64,000 bases of DNA from Gracilaria domingensis (GCA_022539475.1 VCMS01000213.1:62001-126000), one strand, 5' to 3'. Shown: positions 22,445-34,221, counted from the stretch's first letter. Translations and numbers: made by a program. Notes: generated from the sequence alone by a model not told the origin.

Positions 22445-22993
22445 TTAGCATCTCGTGCCAAATCGAACCACTCCTGAACAACATTTTCGAGTAGACGGAT
22501 TGAAGGCCACCGTACCGCAGCAAACATCTCGACGAGAGGCACGAACAATAACACCGGAGCAACACTTGTACAAGTTTGGATTAAACACCCTCGTCCCGCA
22601 ACACAGATCACCCCGAGACGCCCGTTCAATTTGACCATTGCAGCATTTGTATAGATCTGGATTGAATACCCTTGTGCCACAGCATAGGTCAGAGCGAGAT
22701 GCCCGAACAACTTGCTCGTCACAGCATTTGTGCAAATCTGGATTGAATACCCTTGTACCACAGCATAGGTCAAAACTAGATGCTCTCACAACTTGGCCAT
22801 CACAACATTTGTACAGCTTCGGGTTGAAGGTTCTGGTTCCGCAACAGAGATCGCGAGAGGAGCCTCGAACAATAACCCCATCACAACATTTGGAGAGGTG
22901 CGATGAGTATCAGACACCGTTGCACGTCTGACACTGCACTTCTCGAGAATAGATCGAAAGCAGTAACAGAAAAAGGACTGCTAACTTCTTCAT
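22445..22993 (-). CDS. Galaxin-like secreted protein, one internal TGA
   Basis: 183 codons. The ATG at 22993 opens a signal peptide (MKKLAVLFLLLLSIYS). The mature part is six tandem ~25-residue repeats built on CCGTRVFNPDLYKCC, with the double-Cys pairs typical of galaxins, first known from the coral skeletal matrix. The first repeat holds a TGA (22912-22910) where the repeat has room for an aromatic residue (CNGV-stop-YSSHLSKCC); TGG would fit. So this is either a base error or a young pseudogene. The downstream repeats could be expressed only by readthrough. Family role: extracellular, disulphide-rich, possibly matrix or mineral associated; in a non-calcified alga the role is unknown. Confidence 0.7.
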
Positions 22994-25900
22994 ATTGGTA
23001 TCGGTGGCGAAAATGTTCAGAAGCAGACGACGGGCTCAAACCAAGAGTTCCCAGGAAACTTGCTTAAAACTACCAGGGGTACCAGGACCTTCAAGGGACT
23101 TCAGGTTTGCGATGCCGCGCAAAGTAGTGGCCTTTATCGAACCACCAACCAAGTCTCAGCATTATGAATCTTCTTCAATTCAATCGAACCCTAGCCTAGC
23201 TAACAAAAGACTCTTCAAACCACTAGTGCTATCTGTCAGCTGCCAATGAACTGGGCAGAAGTTTTTACGCCGACGAGGCACGAGCACTAAAAATGGAACA
23301 AGAGTTGGAATGTTTTCCAGATGGACCATCAGGAGTCCAATGTCGGACTCTTGTTCTATTCTTCTTGCTAATGCTTCGTCCTAGTTCTGCTACTCCACAA
23401 AATAAGTCCTTACATTCCGATACATTGCTTCCGGAAGCAATGATTAAAAAAAGTAGACGTACAATCTATTCTTGGTGACGGAGTGAAGGCAAGTAATGAG
23501 TGTAAGCTACTCAACGAGGAGTCCTCAGTGAGCAATTCTATTCTTGGCTTTTCGTACTTTTGGCACGCTCGCTAATCACAATGGATTTTTCCATGCTTCT
23601 AGGCGATGATCGAGGAGAAAGACGTCGAAGACAAGCTAACAACGTGCTTTTAACTATCTTAGGCTTCATCTGAGCTTTTCTTTTGAGTCTCTGTTGAAAA
23701 AAATACTGGTACCCAAACCCATTGGAGACTGTCAAGAACTGCAAAATTGAATTGAAGGCATTCAAGCCGTGTAAGCTTTCGATGAAGCAGATTGATATAT
23801 TCGAGGTCATTTGCGAAGAAGTGATTAGAAAGCATTCTGAAGTTTTTCAGTTTTCCCATACTTTTCACTCGCAAAGAGAGGACTACCAAGGGTACGAAAA
23901 TGTGATGTATGGAGCGCATTTGGCGCTTGCTTGTCTAGAGCATTCCAAAAAGGCTGCGGGTACAGTACAAGTTTCCCCGGGGGAATTTAACGTTTATAAG
24001 AACCCGGAAATTTTATCTTTCATATTCTTCGGTGCATTTTAACTCTTATTCTCTCCCCACTAGCAACTGTGCACATGCCCTGTCGAAGATCGCTTGCTCT
24101 AGAATCATAGAGAGTTCCATATTACGCCCCTTTGCTATTTGTTGAAACGGAGAAAATTAACTCTTATTTTTCCCTATTATCAACTGTATGCATGAAACCG
24201 CTGGTAGTTACTATTTCTGCGAATCTATCGGCGTATTTAAATAAAAAAGAAATTTAAATGAGTTTAACCAGATAACGCGATGCTTAACGCTCACTTCATT
24301 TTCCATTGCTTACTTCTCTCTTCGCGCATGTTTAAATTCCCGAGCATGATCTAGCAATTGAGCAATGTAGCTTTCCACAGTACAACAGACCGGAGTTGAA
24401 TGCATTCTCTGTTAGTAAATAATTCTAAGTTATACCATTGCTACAAGTAGTTTTTGCACTCAGCGCGTCATAAAACAAGGTCGCTAACATGAAACGGGAC
24501 CAAACACAGCTCTTATCGGTCAATTGTACACGAAAGGTCGTTTTAGGTGATGTTAAGCCGAGTAAAGGACGCAATAATACGTCAATATATCGCTAATTAG
24601 AACAATATATGTGCGTGGTATGCCAAATAGTTAGGATCGCCGAAAGTAGGCTTTAATTGTTTTCACGACTGTTTAGAACAGTCTTGCGGTTTTTATGGCG
24701 GTACAAAATTTGGAACGTAGAATTATCAGTTGCTAAAAGCTGTCATGGTGCCAGAGCGTTTTAGATAGAACCCAATAAACAGAAGTTTATTGCTACTGTT
24801 GGGAAAAGGCGCAGCCCAAGGCGTCGTCCCATTAGTTCGAGAGCAACTCTTGGACAGCAGGGGCGAAGAGGGCGAGTACCTCAGCTGGTTAGATGAGATC
24901 GTTTCATCCATTAGCGACCAGCAACCCCAGGGGTGGGCATGGGTGGGAAGAAAAGCAGACGCCGCAGTGAGTGTGGTCGAAGACGCAGATCACATGCGCG
25001 TGGATTGAAACGAGATAGAATGGACAAGCGAGATAGCCCAGTGCAGCGAGCCGATATTTGAGCGTCCACTCTGCTGATAATAGAGGTTCTCCCATGCTGT
25101 CAGCTCAAATATCTCACTACGGCGCGGAGGCCACGCCTCATTGCATCATTCCCTATCGGTTCCACTGACACAATCAGTTTGCCAAGTCCATGTCCTTCAC
25201 AGTTGCGTCACCATACGCACCGCTAGATAAAATATCTTCTTCGTTCCTGGAAATGCTACACTTGCAGTCGCGGCGGAGACACGAACAGTTGACCAACCGA
25301 ATACTGCTCAAAACCTCGGAGGAGTCGGTGGCGAGATCTGGCTTTGATTTTCGTCAAGGGCGGCATGTTGGACTCTGTGTTGATGAACTGTGTTGAGTAT
25401 GGGACCATTCTCCATTGATTCCTTCGCGCTTTTATACTGTTTCATGGGTTACATATTGGCGGGAGCGTTCTACTTAACGCAAAGAAAGGAAGACAGATTG
25501 GTATTGGGTCTAGTTTGAAAATGTGCGCGATTTCCCTCCGATGAATGCGTCAAGTATTCGTCTTTTTTTGGCGTTGTTTCGGCAAAACTTGGACTTGAAG
25601 GAGATATGACATGACAGTTTGTCTTCATAAAAGTTTCTATGTAACTGCGCGAACATTCATGGTTGTGTCGCCTACAATCTCGCGTATAGTACGAGAGTGC
25701 TGTCCTAAAACAATTCGTCGACCGAAGGATTATACGACGGTTGCTGTGAAGATCTCAGACTGAATTTGGGCTGCGAGAGGCGGAGGTTTTCTTGAAGAAG
25801 AAGTACTGATTTCGGTTTGGCGGCAATTTTAGGAACAATTTTGCATTGTTCAACGTATTGGGTTTCTGGTCAAATACTGGGGGTTCGCACTATTAAATAG

Positions 25901-26265
25901 GATATGGGATTTCAATTAAACGAGTTGCGATGCCCTTAAGCGTCGATTTCTATTACGGAAGGAAAACCTTCCAAAAAACATCAAAGGATTCATGCAATGA
26001 TCCCACGTAGCAGAGCCAACCATGAAAGTATTGCAAACAAGTTCCTTATTCATGAGAGGCTGTTGGGAACGAAATCAAAGCATAACGTAATGCATAGCTC
26101 GGGTATACAAGGCCACTCGAATACTCGACAAACCTTCGTCTTCTCCGTGATTTCCATATAAGTACACTCTACTGGTGTCAACAGCTCCGTCAAAGCAATC
26201 CAGTGCCCATTTCCTGGACCATAGACTCTTAGAATTGTATTATTCGAGATCAAGTCAATTACAAA
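22994..26265. other. 3.3-kb stretch with no supported gene
   Basis: Frames here (for example 23722-24042 plus, 24790-25008 plus) show no signal peptide, motif or repeat and are near chance length. Base composition is AT-rich between 24000 and 24800. No strong hairpin. Confidence 0.4.
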
Positions 26266-28026
26266 ATGTTTCCTCTTCTGATGGTGTTGCTTATGTTCGT
26301 GCGAATAGATGCACAAGACATTGGCTGTTTTAACGGCCAGGTCCGTGATGGCGACTCTGGAAACTGCAGGGACTGTCCGCCCGGCACTTACGCAGATCCT
26401 CTGAATGGGTGTATTCCGTGCCCAAGTGGTACCTTTCAACCGTTTTTCGGTGTTGGCAACAGCCGTTTATGTCGCCAATGTTTCGAAAACACCTTTAGCC
26501 AGGAAGGTTCTAGGGAGTGTAAACCGTGTCCTCCTGGCTTGGTATCTCATCGAGGTTCTTCATCGTGCACCTTCTGTCCGCCAGGACGGTTTTTGCAACG
26601 CTTCCGAGGAGTTGATAGTTGTGCAGACTGTTCCACAAGAAGTTTCAAAAATAGAACTGATACTCTGGATTGTGACACTTGCCCAGACGGAACAACTTCC
26701 TCACTACATGGCAGCAGGAGCATATCAGATTGCTTTCCGTGTGCTCCAAATCGTAACCGCCATTGCAACGAATGCCGTGAGAATTCGTACAAGCCCTTGC
26801 AAGAAGATGAGTGCAGATCATGTCCAGACGGAACTTTCACTAACTCGAGCGGCGCGTTGGGGCTTTCAGAATGCATGTCCTGTCCACCAAACATGACGTT
26901 TACAGACGGGGAGTGTACGCCTTGCCCGCCTGGCACTTTTGCCAACAGACCTGGGGCAGATATGTGCAGACACATCGATGAACCCTGCGAGACAGACTTC
27001 TTTCGAAATGCGTTTGGAGATTGTCAAACATGCCCCACGGGCTGGAGATATGATTCAGATTCAAGAACGTGTCAAATCTGTCCACCAGGGCATGTGAGCA
27101 AAGGAGGACTTTGCTCGGAATGTGTGAAATGTGAAAACAACTTGCACCCATCACCAAGTCGCCACGAATGCGGGTGTCGAGAAGGTCACTTTCTGGATAA
27201 GGAGAATAATCTGTGCGTGGAATGCTGGCCAGGCTCATTTGCTTTTCAATCGTTTCACAAGAGGCTATGCCAATTGTGTCATTTGGGTACATTCACCAAC
27301 TCACGAGGTTCGAGGAGATGTGAAGAGTGTCCTCCAGGGTTAGCGGCGCCTTTCAGAGGCGCCACAGAGTGTGTGCCGTGCCCTAATGGAACCACTCCGA
27401 GTCCCCAGGAGCACTCAGGTTTTGGGACGTTAGGGGGCGGGCGTTTTAGCTACGAAGGCTCCAGCTGTTTGTCAACGAGAAGTGGCTGTCTTCCAACTGA
27501 GAGACTTGTTGAAGATGAGTCTGGCTTGTCTTGCACTACGTTTTATTGTGGATTGGACACCCCTGTGGAGGAGGTTGGTGTGACATGCACACCTTGCGAA
27601 GAGGGATTCCTAGTGAATGACGAAGGTACAGATTGTGTGCGATGCCCCCCTGGCACCATAAGTAGAGGCGGGCTGGCCACGGAATGTTCGCCGTGTCAGA
27701 ATGGGCTCACTCCGCGCGTTGTCTTCTTCGAGATTCCGGGGCTTCGAGGTGTTTTCAATCGCTACCCAGCTGAGTGTGTTTGCGCAACACGCAATTTTGG
27801 TATGCAAGACGGAGAGTGCAGGCCCTGTCCTCCCGGTACGGGCTCTTCCTACCAGAGGCCGTTTATCGAGTACGGGCCTTGTGTGCCCTGCCCACCGGGT
27901 ACGTTTTGGACGGCAGAGGATGGTTGTTCGTCTTGCGCGAGGGGCACGACCTCTGAGAGCGGTGCCCTTTCCTGCTTTCCACTCGTCGACGAGGCGGCCC
28001 TGCAAGGGGCAAAATGTAGAATCTGA
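26266..28026 (+). CDS. Secreted Cys-rich protein with ephrin-receptor/GCC2-GCC3-like modules
   Basis: 586 residues. The ATG at 26266 opens a signal peptide (MFPLLMVLLMFVRIDA). The rest is about thirteen Cys-rich modules with the signature CPPGT(Y/F/I), with the spacing seen in the tyrosine-kinase-ephrin-A/B-receptor-like and GCC2_GCC3 domains. Such modules make elongated disulphide-bonded extracellular rods. Modules vary in length and are not identical, so the array is old. There is no transmembrane segment, so the product is probably secreted or wall-bound. Full-length and intact. Ligand and function unknown; large sets of such proteins are found in protists and algae. Confidence 0.85.
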   Translation: MFPLLMVLLMFVRIDAQDIGCFNGQVRDGDSGNCRDCPPGTYADPLNGCIPCPSGTFQPFFGVGNSRLCRQCFENTFSQEGSRECKPCPPGLVSHRGSSSCTFCPPGRFLQRFRGVDSCADCSTRSFKNRTDTLDCDTCPDGTTSSLHGSRSISDCFPCAPNRNRHCNECRENSYKPLQEDECRSCPDGTFTNSSGALGLSECMSCPPNMTFTDGECTPCPPGTFANRPGADMCRHIDEPCETDFFRNAFGDCQTCPTGWRYDSDSRTCQICPPGHVSKGGLCSECVKCENNLHPSPSRHECGCREGHFLDKENNLCVECWPGSFAFQSFHKRLCQLCHLGTFTNSRGSRRCEECPPGLAAPFRGATECVPCPNGTTPSPQEHSGFGTLGGGRFSYEGSSCLSTRSGCLPTERLVEDESGLSCTTFYCGLDTPVEEVGVTCTPCEEGFLVNDEGTDCVRCPPGTISRGGLATECSPCQNGLTPRVVFFEIPGLRGVFNRYPAECVCATRNFGMQDGECRPCPPGTGSSYQRPFIEYGPCVPCPPGTFWTAEDGCSSCARGTTSESGALSCFPLVDEAALQGAKCRI

Positions 28027-28178
28027 TTATTATTTCGGGGAAATGCTTTAGCCCGATACGTTTCACGAATGACACGACAACGGAGGAGATTATATTCTGT
28101 CAAGCTCGTTGCCTTACAGCAAGAAGCTGCGGCAGCCTCATCTGCATAATAATAATATGTACCGTCGGCGATCACTGC

Positions 28179-28671
28179 ATGAGCTACGATGGTAAACTTG
28201 CTGTACTTCTTCATCAAGGGTCTACAAGGGACCATGGTCAATGGGCCATTGCGACAACGGGGCGGTACACGACGCATGACGAGGCAATGGACGTGTTGGG
28301 GAAGGTGGTGACCTGCTACGAGCGGCAGATGTTCGCCCTGCCTAATGACTTGCTGTCTGTGCTAGAAGCTGACGCAGTACGCCCCAAAGCGCGAAGCCTG
28401 ATCACCCATCTCATCCAGTTTCTTTGTTGACGCGGAGAGCTTGTTGAAGACGCCGGACGCCATTCGGAACGAGGCGATGCGGTTCGACGCGGGGGTCGAC
28501 GCCGGATGGAGTCAGAAACGAACTCGTGGCATGCTCAGGCAGTGCGCCGCGATGTTCGAACAGTTCATGCAGAAGGCGGCGCAGCTGCAGCGCGTGGCGG
28601 AGCGCGCCGCTAGACGGTCGGCCAGCGACGGCGGTGGCGCTCGCGACGGCGTGGGCGTCATGGCGACGTAG
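28179..28671 (+). CDS. Small helical protein of unknown function, one frame break
   Basis: First part 28179-28430 (MSYDGKLAVLLHQG ... THLIQF), second part 28420-28671 in the next frame (DAESLLKTPDAIRNEAMRF ... MLRQCAAMFEQFMQKAAQLQ). The two read as one protein if one T is removed from TTTCTTT near 28417, giving ~163 mostly helical residues. This is another homopolymer-type break. No family recognised; no signal peptide; starts just after the Cys-rich gene on the same strand. Confidence 0.5.
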
Positions 28672-28921
28672 CGGGCGCGGCGTGCCGTGACAGGCGTGAG
28701 GGCGGGGTACGCCTCGATGCGCGGCGATTGCTAATTCTTACTTGCGTAGAGTAAACTTTCCTGTGCAGTTCATCGGCGCTTGCCGGCGGGGCGCAGCGCG
28801 CGACGCGGAAATCGACGGTGACAGAGACGGTACACGACGCCGCGGCGACGGCGGTGGACGGCGCGTCGAGATCGGCGAGTGGCCGAGGCGAGCAGCAGGT
28901 CGTTGCTTGTTGACTCAATAC

Positions 28922-28990
28922 GACATGGACCGCAGGACCTGCGCCATAGCCAAATTATTTGGCTGTGGCGCAGGTCCTCCGGTCCATGTC
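28922..28990. repeat. 33-bp-arm hairpin
   Basis: Arms 28922-28954 and 28958-28990 pair with only two mismatches around a 3-base loop TTA. Such arm length is far beyond chance. Candidate folded RNA, cruciform, or element end. Confidence 0.8.
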
Positions 28991-28999
28991 GTCCACGCA

Positions 29000-29665
29000 A
29001 CACATTGCGTGTCGCCAATCTCGTGGACACGTCACACACGCGACGTTGGACGGTGTGGAATCTGTGCTCAGACTTTTCAGCGTCTCTCCCACATGGCACA
29101 AGGTCGTCGCTAAGTGAGTGAAGATCGCAGCGCCGCCACGCCACTCAGCATGCAAATGCGCTCCGCCTCGCAACTGCGACCATTCCGCATCAAATCGACA
29201 TATGCGCGCCCCTTTCTTCCCTTCAAGATGTGTGAAGCAGACAAGCGGCGACGTCCTCGTACCTCATACACCTCCCTCATACAGTAACATCCTCCGATCT
29301 TGCCACTTCCATCCCTGAAATCATTCCAAATCTTCGTCATGCGCAACTAAAAATACTTTTGCACCCGTTGGGCCAAACCCCGCTTGAAGCTCTTCACCAC
29401 CATCCCGACCCCGTCACCCACCGCCCACCGCTCCTCAGCCTCGACTCTCTCTGGAGCAAGCACCAATAACAGAGCAGCCTCTTGGTCGGGCGCGCGCAGT
29501 GTCAGTGGAAAGTACGTGTACAACAGCTCGCTGTTGCCCAGACGCCGTTCTTGAATCACTTCCTGACCACAGCGCTTCTTCCAACGGCGTCATCTCTGCT
29601 TCTCGCAACTGCATCTCTCCCTTGTCGCTTCGCCGCCAGCAATCACTCGCTACAGCATCCTTGTT
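29000..29665. other. Region without a firm gene
   Basis: A minus-strand open stretch (29559-29347; PDQEAALLLVLAPERVEAEE) has protein-like composition but no ATG start or family match. It may be the last exon or a remnant of a gene read leftwards. Confidence 0.25.
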
Positions 29666-30121
29666 CTAGACGCGCGTGTGGTTAGCCACGTTGCCCATCT
29701 TCACCTCGACGGGCGCTACGCCGTTGTCGGCTGAGAGGAGCCTCTGCGAATTAAACCTTGCGTATGCACTTCTCAGGAAAGTGCTATGAGCGGCAGGCGC
29801 TGCGCCATTGTCAGCTGAGTCGCGGTTCCCCGATTTAGGGCACTCAATCAAGTATGTACGTCTTGTGGACGTAGTCTGAGCGGCAGGCGCAGCCTCATTT
29901 TCAATTGCAGGATCATTCTCGTCAGAAGGAGAGCTTTCAATCACAAACGCCCGTCTCGCGGGCGTGGTGTGAGCAGAGGCGGCGACCCCCGCACTTTTCT
30001 GCTGCTCTGAAACGTGGGGTTGGTCCAACCTATCGTCTACCTTCATCTCACCACGCCTGCGTCGCGAACAGAAGTCCATAGTACTGGTCTCATGGCGCGC
30101 GAGGCGCGCGCCTCGCGACAA
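29666..30121 (-). CDS. Hypothetical protein with three ~30-residue repeats
   Basis: 151 residues. Three imperfect repeats share ADNGAAPAA...(T/S)TxxRRxYxIE. Repeat lengths differ only by multiples of three bases, which suggests the frame is selected. The N-terminus is basic. No signal peptide, no family recognised. Confidence 0.35.
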   Translation of the reverse strand: MSRGARLARHETSTMDFCSRRRRGEMKVDDRLDQPHVSEQQKSAGVAASAHTTPARRAFVIESSPSDENDPAIENEAAPAAQTTSTRRTYLIECPKSGNRDSADNGAAPAAHSTFLRSAYARFNSQRLLSADNGVAPVEVKMGNVANHTRV

Positions 30122-31427
30122 TTACGAGCGGCGGACAAGATACGAGGACGGTTTCGCGACGGAGATTGCATCGCGTGAGACGGCTGACTGCTGTCGGTGT
30201 TGCAGCGGATTTCGTCGTTCGAATTTCTGCCATAGGCTCTCTTTCGTGTGTTTCGTGTGGGGGCTTTCAGCTTGAAACTTGTCTCGGAAGGAGCTTGCAG
30301 GCGCTGGATGGATCGAGTTTTGGAACGAGCTTCTCACTGGGTCTCCACGGACTCCCGGGATTACTACGGCGACGAAAAGGTAGCGGGGTGATTTGTATTC
30401 GCGTCCAACGCAATTTGACAAGCAAAGGGTGCGGCGCTGCGCTGGCTGCAATGGAAGCAGCACGTTGAGGACGAGGCGGCGGAACTACAGTGCGTGGTGT
30501 CGTGTTGTGCCTTGCGTGAGGTATATTGGCAGTGCGCATTTGCATGTCCAGTGTAGACACGTCTGCGGTCGCAGTAGCTCACGTTAGCATACGTAAGACG
30601 AGTACGTCCGATGACGCAAGTATCACCGCGCTTCGGTGTTTGCTGTGCGGTATAAAGGCGTCCGAATGGACCCAACGCGCCCTGAACAACGGGCAGGCGT
30701 CTGGTTGAAGCTCACTGCGTCTCCCTCCTCCCTCCTGCTCCACACGTGGCCGTGCGGGTGGGTGAAGACATGGTGGATGAGCGTGAAGAAAAAGAGGGAG
30801 ATGAACGGTTCAAACGATGGGTGGAACTAGAAAGGTTGGGGAAGAAGGATGATATGTGGCGATCGGATGCAGACGCGCGCGCCTTTTGTTGGTTTCTGCC
30901 GCCATAATTGCTAGCCTCCTGTGCAAGCGCGGGGATCATAGCGTGCGCGTCATTCTCACGGCGGTTCGGGAGATGTTTTCCTGTTGCGGTGCATGCTGAC
31001 GGCGACGCTTTCGTGGGCGTCGCGTCAGTGGGCGACGACGCCGCCGCTTCGTGCGATCGTCGAATGGAAGCGCCCTCCTCTTTCGAGGGCTGTTCCGATC
31101 TCCCGTGAAGGTGCGTCAAACGCGACAGCGATGTCAGAAGACGTGGCGTGTCCACGAGCGAGATGTGGCCACGTTCGTGTCCGGAAATACATAGGAATTG
31201 GTTTTGAGGCTGCGCTTTTGAGCCCCCCGCTGATGCCGACGCGTGCGAAATATCAGCATACACGGCATTGAGGCCCAGTGAGTTTGAGGTGAGTTTATCT
31301 TTCGGGGCGTAGTAGAGTTACCAAGGGTACAATTCAACATGGCCGTATGATACGAGGGCAGATACGCGGGAAGAAAAGTATAATACCTTCGGAGGCAGTT
31401 TCGGTGTCATTTTTGAGCCATCGTGCT
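30122..31427. other. GC-rich intergenic, no firm gene
   Basis: A 183-residue minus-strand frame (31263-30712) is Ser/Ala-rich without motifs and may be chance in GC-rich DNA. Confidence 0.3.
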
Positions 31428-32814
31428 CTACGCCATGCCCTCCGTGCGCACTTGCGCAACGCGCAGCACAAGCTCGTTCGTCCTGCGTCGGAGCCTGCCC
31501 TCCACGCCCTGCTCATCGAACTGACCGTCGCCAATGCTGCTCCCCGACATTGGCCCCACTCGTGGCTCACGACCAGAAACTCCCACGACGACCTCATCGT
31601 TTGATGCAACCTCTTCCTCATCCGAGCCCAGTTGTGCAGTCAGCGTAAGCAGCTCCATAGCCCCGTTAAACCCGTTCTTTCCACTGAGACCGTGCTTCAC
31701 CACATTTTGCCTCCATTTGAGCAGCGCAATAATGCACATCGCGAAGGTGATCGCCGTGACCACTCCGGCGGAACACGGAAACAGCGGCACGGACACAGTA
31801 GTTTCGAACACATCCCCATCACTATCCACTACTTCAACTGGTATATTTCGCTGTGTGCACGTTCTCGATATATAAATCGCTAATTCAACGTCTTCACCTA
31901 TTCCAGCCAAGTAAGCCGCCGACTTTTGCATTTGGCTGTTAAATCGTAGGGTAATATGTTTCCTATGTGAACCATTCCAAAACTAAATCCACGCCATCAG
32001 CCAGATTTGGTACTGGTGCAGAATAACTCAAATAGTTTCTCATACCATTCCCAGAGCTGGCAAAGCACGAGGGGAACTCAAAGCTTGCACACCAAATGTC
32101 TATGACTCCATTATCATTCTCGCTGCGTACGAAACTCTGCTTCCATACAGGAGACTCTCTCTCACTCAATGATATATTAAAAGTACATTGAGAAGAGCTT
32201 AAGTTACCAATTTCAAGATTCTGGAGGTTTCCAATGTGTTGGACACGCACAAACTCTTTATTGTCAAGAGTACATGAGAGATTATACTTCTGGAGATCCC
32301 TTCCATATTTGACACTGTTCAGGCTTTCAGCTTCACCCAAGTCCCCAACAACGGGGTATACCAACCAGTTTGTCCAATTTGAAGTAGAGCAAAATAATAA
32401 CTGCCGCGCTACTAAATAGGTGGCCGACATTTTTGAGCCATCGGTGGACACATGCTTCGTGAAGTCGATTAATTCGCTTGAAGAATCGGCCATCGTAACA
32501 AACAGCGGCATGGAAACAAACTTTGTACTCTGCCGTGATGTCCCATCTATTGAAAAACTCCCTATTATGGTGAGAATCAATGACGCGCATCCTACTAGTG
32601 ATGTGAGACGTGCAGTTCTTTTCGATGTGATTCCAAAACTAGATAAACGAGAAAGCCGGGTGGTTGTGAGGCGTATAGGGTTTTTTCGGTTGTGCACGAT
32701 ATGTAGGTTGTACGCGTATAATATACGTCGCTCTCCAAACCTACATATTATGTAGGTTTGGAGAGCGACGCAAAGAATGAGAGACAAGATTGTTTCGAAG
32801 ATGACAACGTACAA
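31428..32814 (-). CDS. Multi-pass membrane protein of unknown family, one frame break
   Basis: First part 32814-31963: N-terminal membrane helix (FETILSLILCVALQTYIIC), a basic loop, a second helix (LVGCASLILTIIGSFSI), then a ~190-residue presumably extracellular part with several N-x-S/T sites and cysteines. Second part, in another frame from about 31970 to 31428: a short continuation (HRKHITLRFN, MQKSAAYLAGIGEDVELAIYIS), a third helix (AGVVTAITFAMCIIALLKW) and a cytosolic tail ending in Arg-rich RLRRRTNEL. One base of length difference near 31968 links them; an intron is less likely because no donor/acceptor pair fits. A perfect 22-bp-arm palindrome lies within the N-terminal coding part (32726-32770). 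No family recognised; three-helix receptor-like layout. Confidence 0.55.
32726..32770. repeat. Perfect 22-bp-arm palindrome inside a gene
   Basis: Arms 32726-32747 and 32749-32770 are exact reverse complements separated by one T. It lies in the 5' coding part of the membrane-protein gene and encodes part of its first loop. Confidence 0.9.
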
Positions 32815-32961
32815 TCACAAAAATGGAATAAATACTAGCGCTAACCGCAGTTTTGGTAATCTTTTCAGGTTGTTGGTACACTGACGAAAAGTGTGCGCTT
32901 ATATATAGAATGACTGTGTTTTTAAACAATCAGTCATATTCTAATAAAATTATTTAAAAAT

Positions 32962-32984
32962 ATGCGCCGTGTCACATGGCGCAT
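32962..32984. repeat. Left palindrome bounding an AT-rich segment
   Basis: 23-nt palindrome ATGCGCC...GGCGCAT with one mismatch; nearly identical to the one at 33933-33955. Confidence 0.8.
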
Positions 32985-33932
32985 TTAACCCCTTTTTTGG
33001 AACATTGCTGTGATTGGATCACTGCCATGCCAAGAAATGAGCCCCTGAGGAAAAAAAATTCCTTCCATGCACACATTTGAAAAAGGTATCTTAGGTGATA
33101 CCCAAAACAAAAGGTTTTGTGCAAGGAAAATGTAGACATTTTGTCTCGGATTGTTTCCAAATAATCAGCGCTTAGAGAAAAAATCTTCTCAAACAAAAAG
33201 GGCGCAAAGCTCCTTGGCTTAAACGCTTAAGAAGTCTTTTTCTGTTGAAAAAACAAAACAAGAATCAAACTTTTTATGTTTTAAAAATAGGTTTTTCTTA
33301 AGTTAGATAAATAAACCGTGAATGTTCTGTTACAGAACATCACCTTTTATTTAGCAGCATAGCTGTTGCATTTGCATGATAATGTAGCTATCTCCACAAA
33401 GGAACCGTGGCATGGCATTGTTCTCCAAAAGTTTGGGAGCTTTGCAGAGAAGTTTAAAACTTTTCGAGGTTCTAACTCTGAAAAATAAAGCCTTTGTGGC
33501 TTTTCGAGAAACAGTTGGAAAAAAATCTACATTACAAAAAAGCGGAAAAGAATATTAAAAAAATTGTCTTGGTTTACTTTTGTAAGGTCTCAGGCACTTT
33601 AGCAAGATTACTGTAGAACGAATATAATGTCAAAAATATTACATTTTCTGCCAGATAATAGAGCTAAGCTTATAAAAAATTCATGGTTTTCTTAAAAAAA
33701 AGTGTATTTTAAAAACCATTTATTAGTGATGTTTAATATTAAGAGCAAGCCTTGTATACTTTCAAAAAGTTGGCAGTTATGGATACGTAATTTGTTTGTA
33801 GAGGGCTGTTAGTGGAATGTAGAGGAAGCATACTGCCAGAATCAAGGGCTGGCAGATGTGTTTTTTTATTGAATTTTAATTTGTTGGAAAAAGTTGATCC
33901 ATTCTAAAGGGTGTCTCCGAAAACCTTGCATA
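32985..33932. other. AT-rich non-coding segment between twin palindromes
   Basis: About 950 bp, strongly AT-rich, without coding potential, framed by two almost identical GC-rich palindromes. It may be a non-autonomous element or an inserted foreign segment. Confidence 0.5.
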
Positions 33933-33955
33933 ATGCGCCGTGTGACACGGCGCAT
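33933..33955. repeat. Right palindrome bounding the AT-rich segment
   Basis: Perfect 11-bp arms around a central G, same sequence family as 32962-32984. Confidence 0.85.
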
Positions 33956-34221
33956 GTTTTGAAATGAAAATATGCTTGTATTGTTGCTTGTTTGAGAGCT
34001 TTTGAACAAATCTATATACTAGCGGGAGGTTCTGAAAAAAACCGAACTTTGCCAATAGACAGCCAAAAATGCGGAAGATCCTAGTATATTTCAGCTCAAT
34101 GTGTTACTCTACAACATTCAAATCCAAATTTGCGTAAACGTTTGTTTTGTAAAATTTCATGTTGGGCACGATAACTTCTGTCTTTTGTGGTTCAAAATAT
34201 ATCATTACTGTAGAGGCGGTT

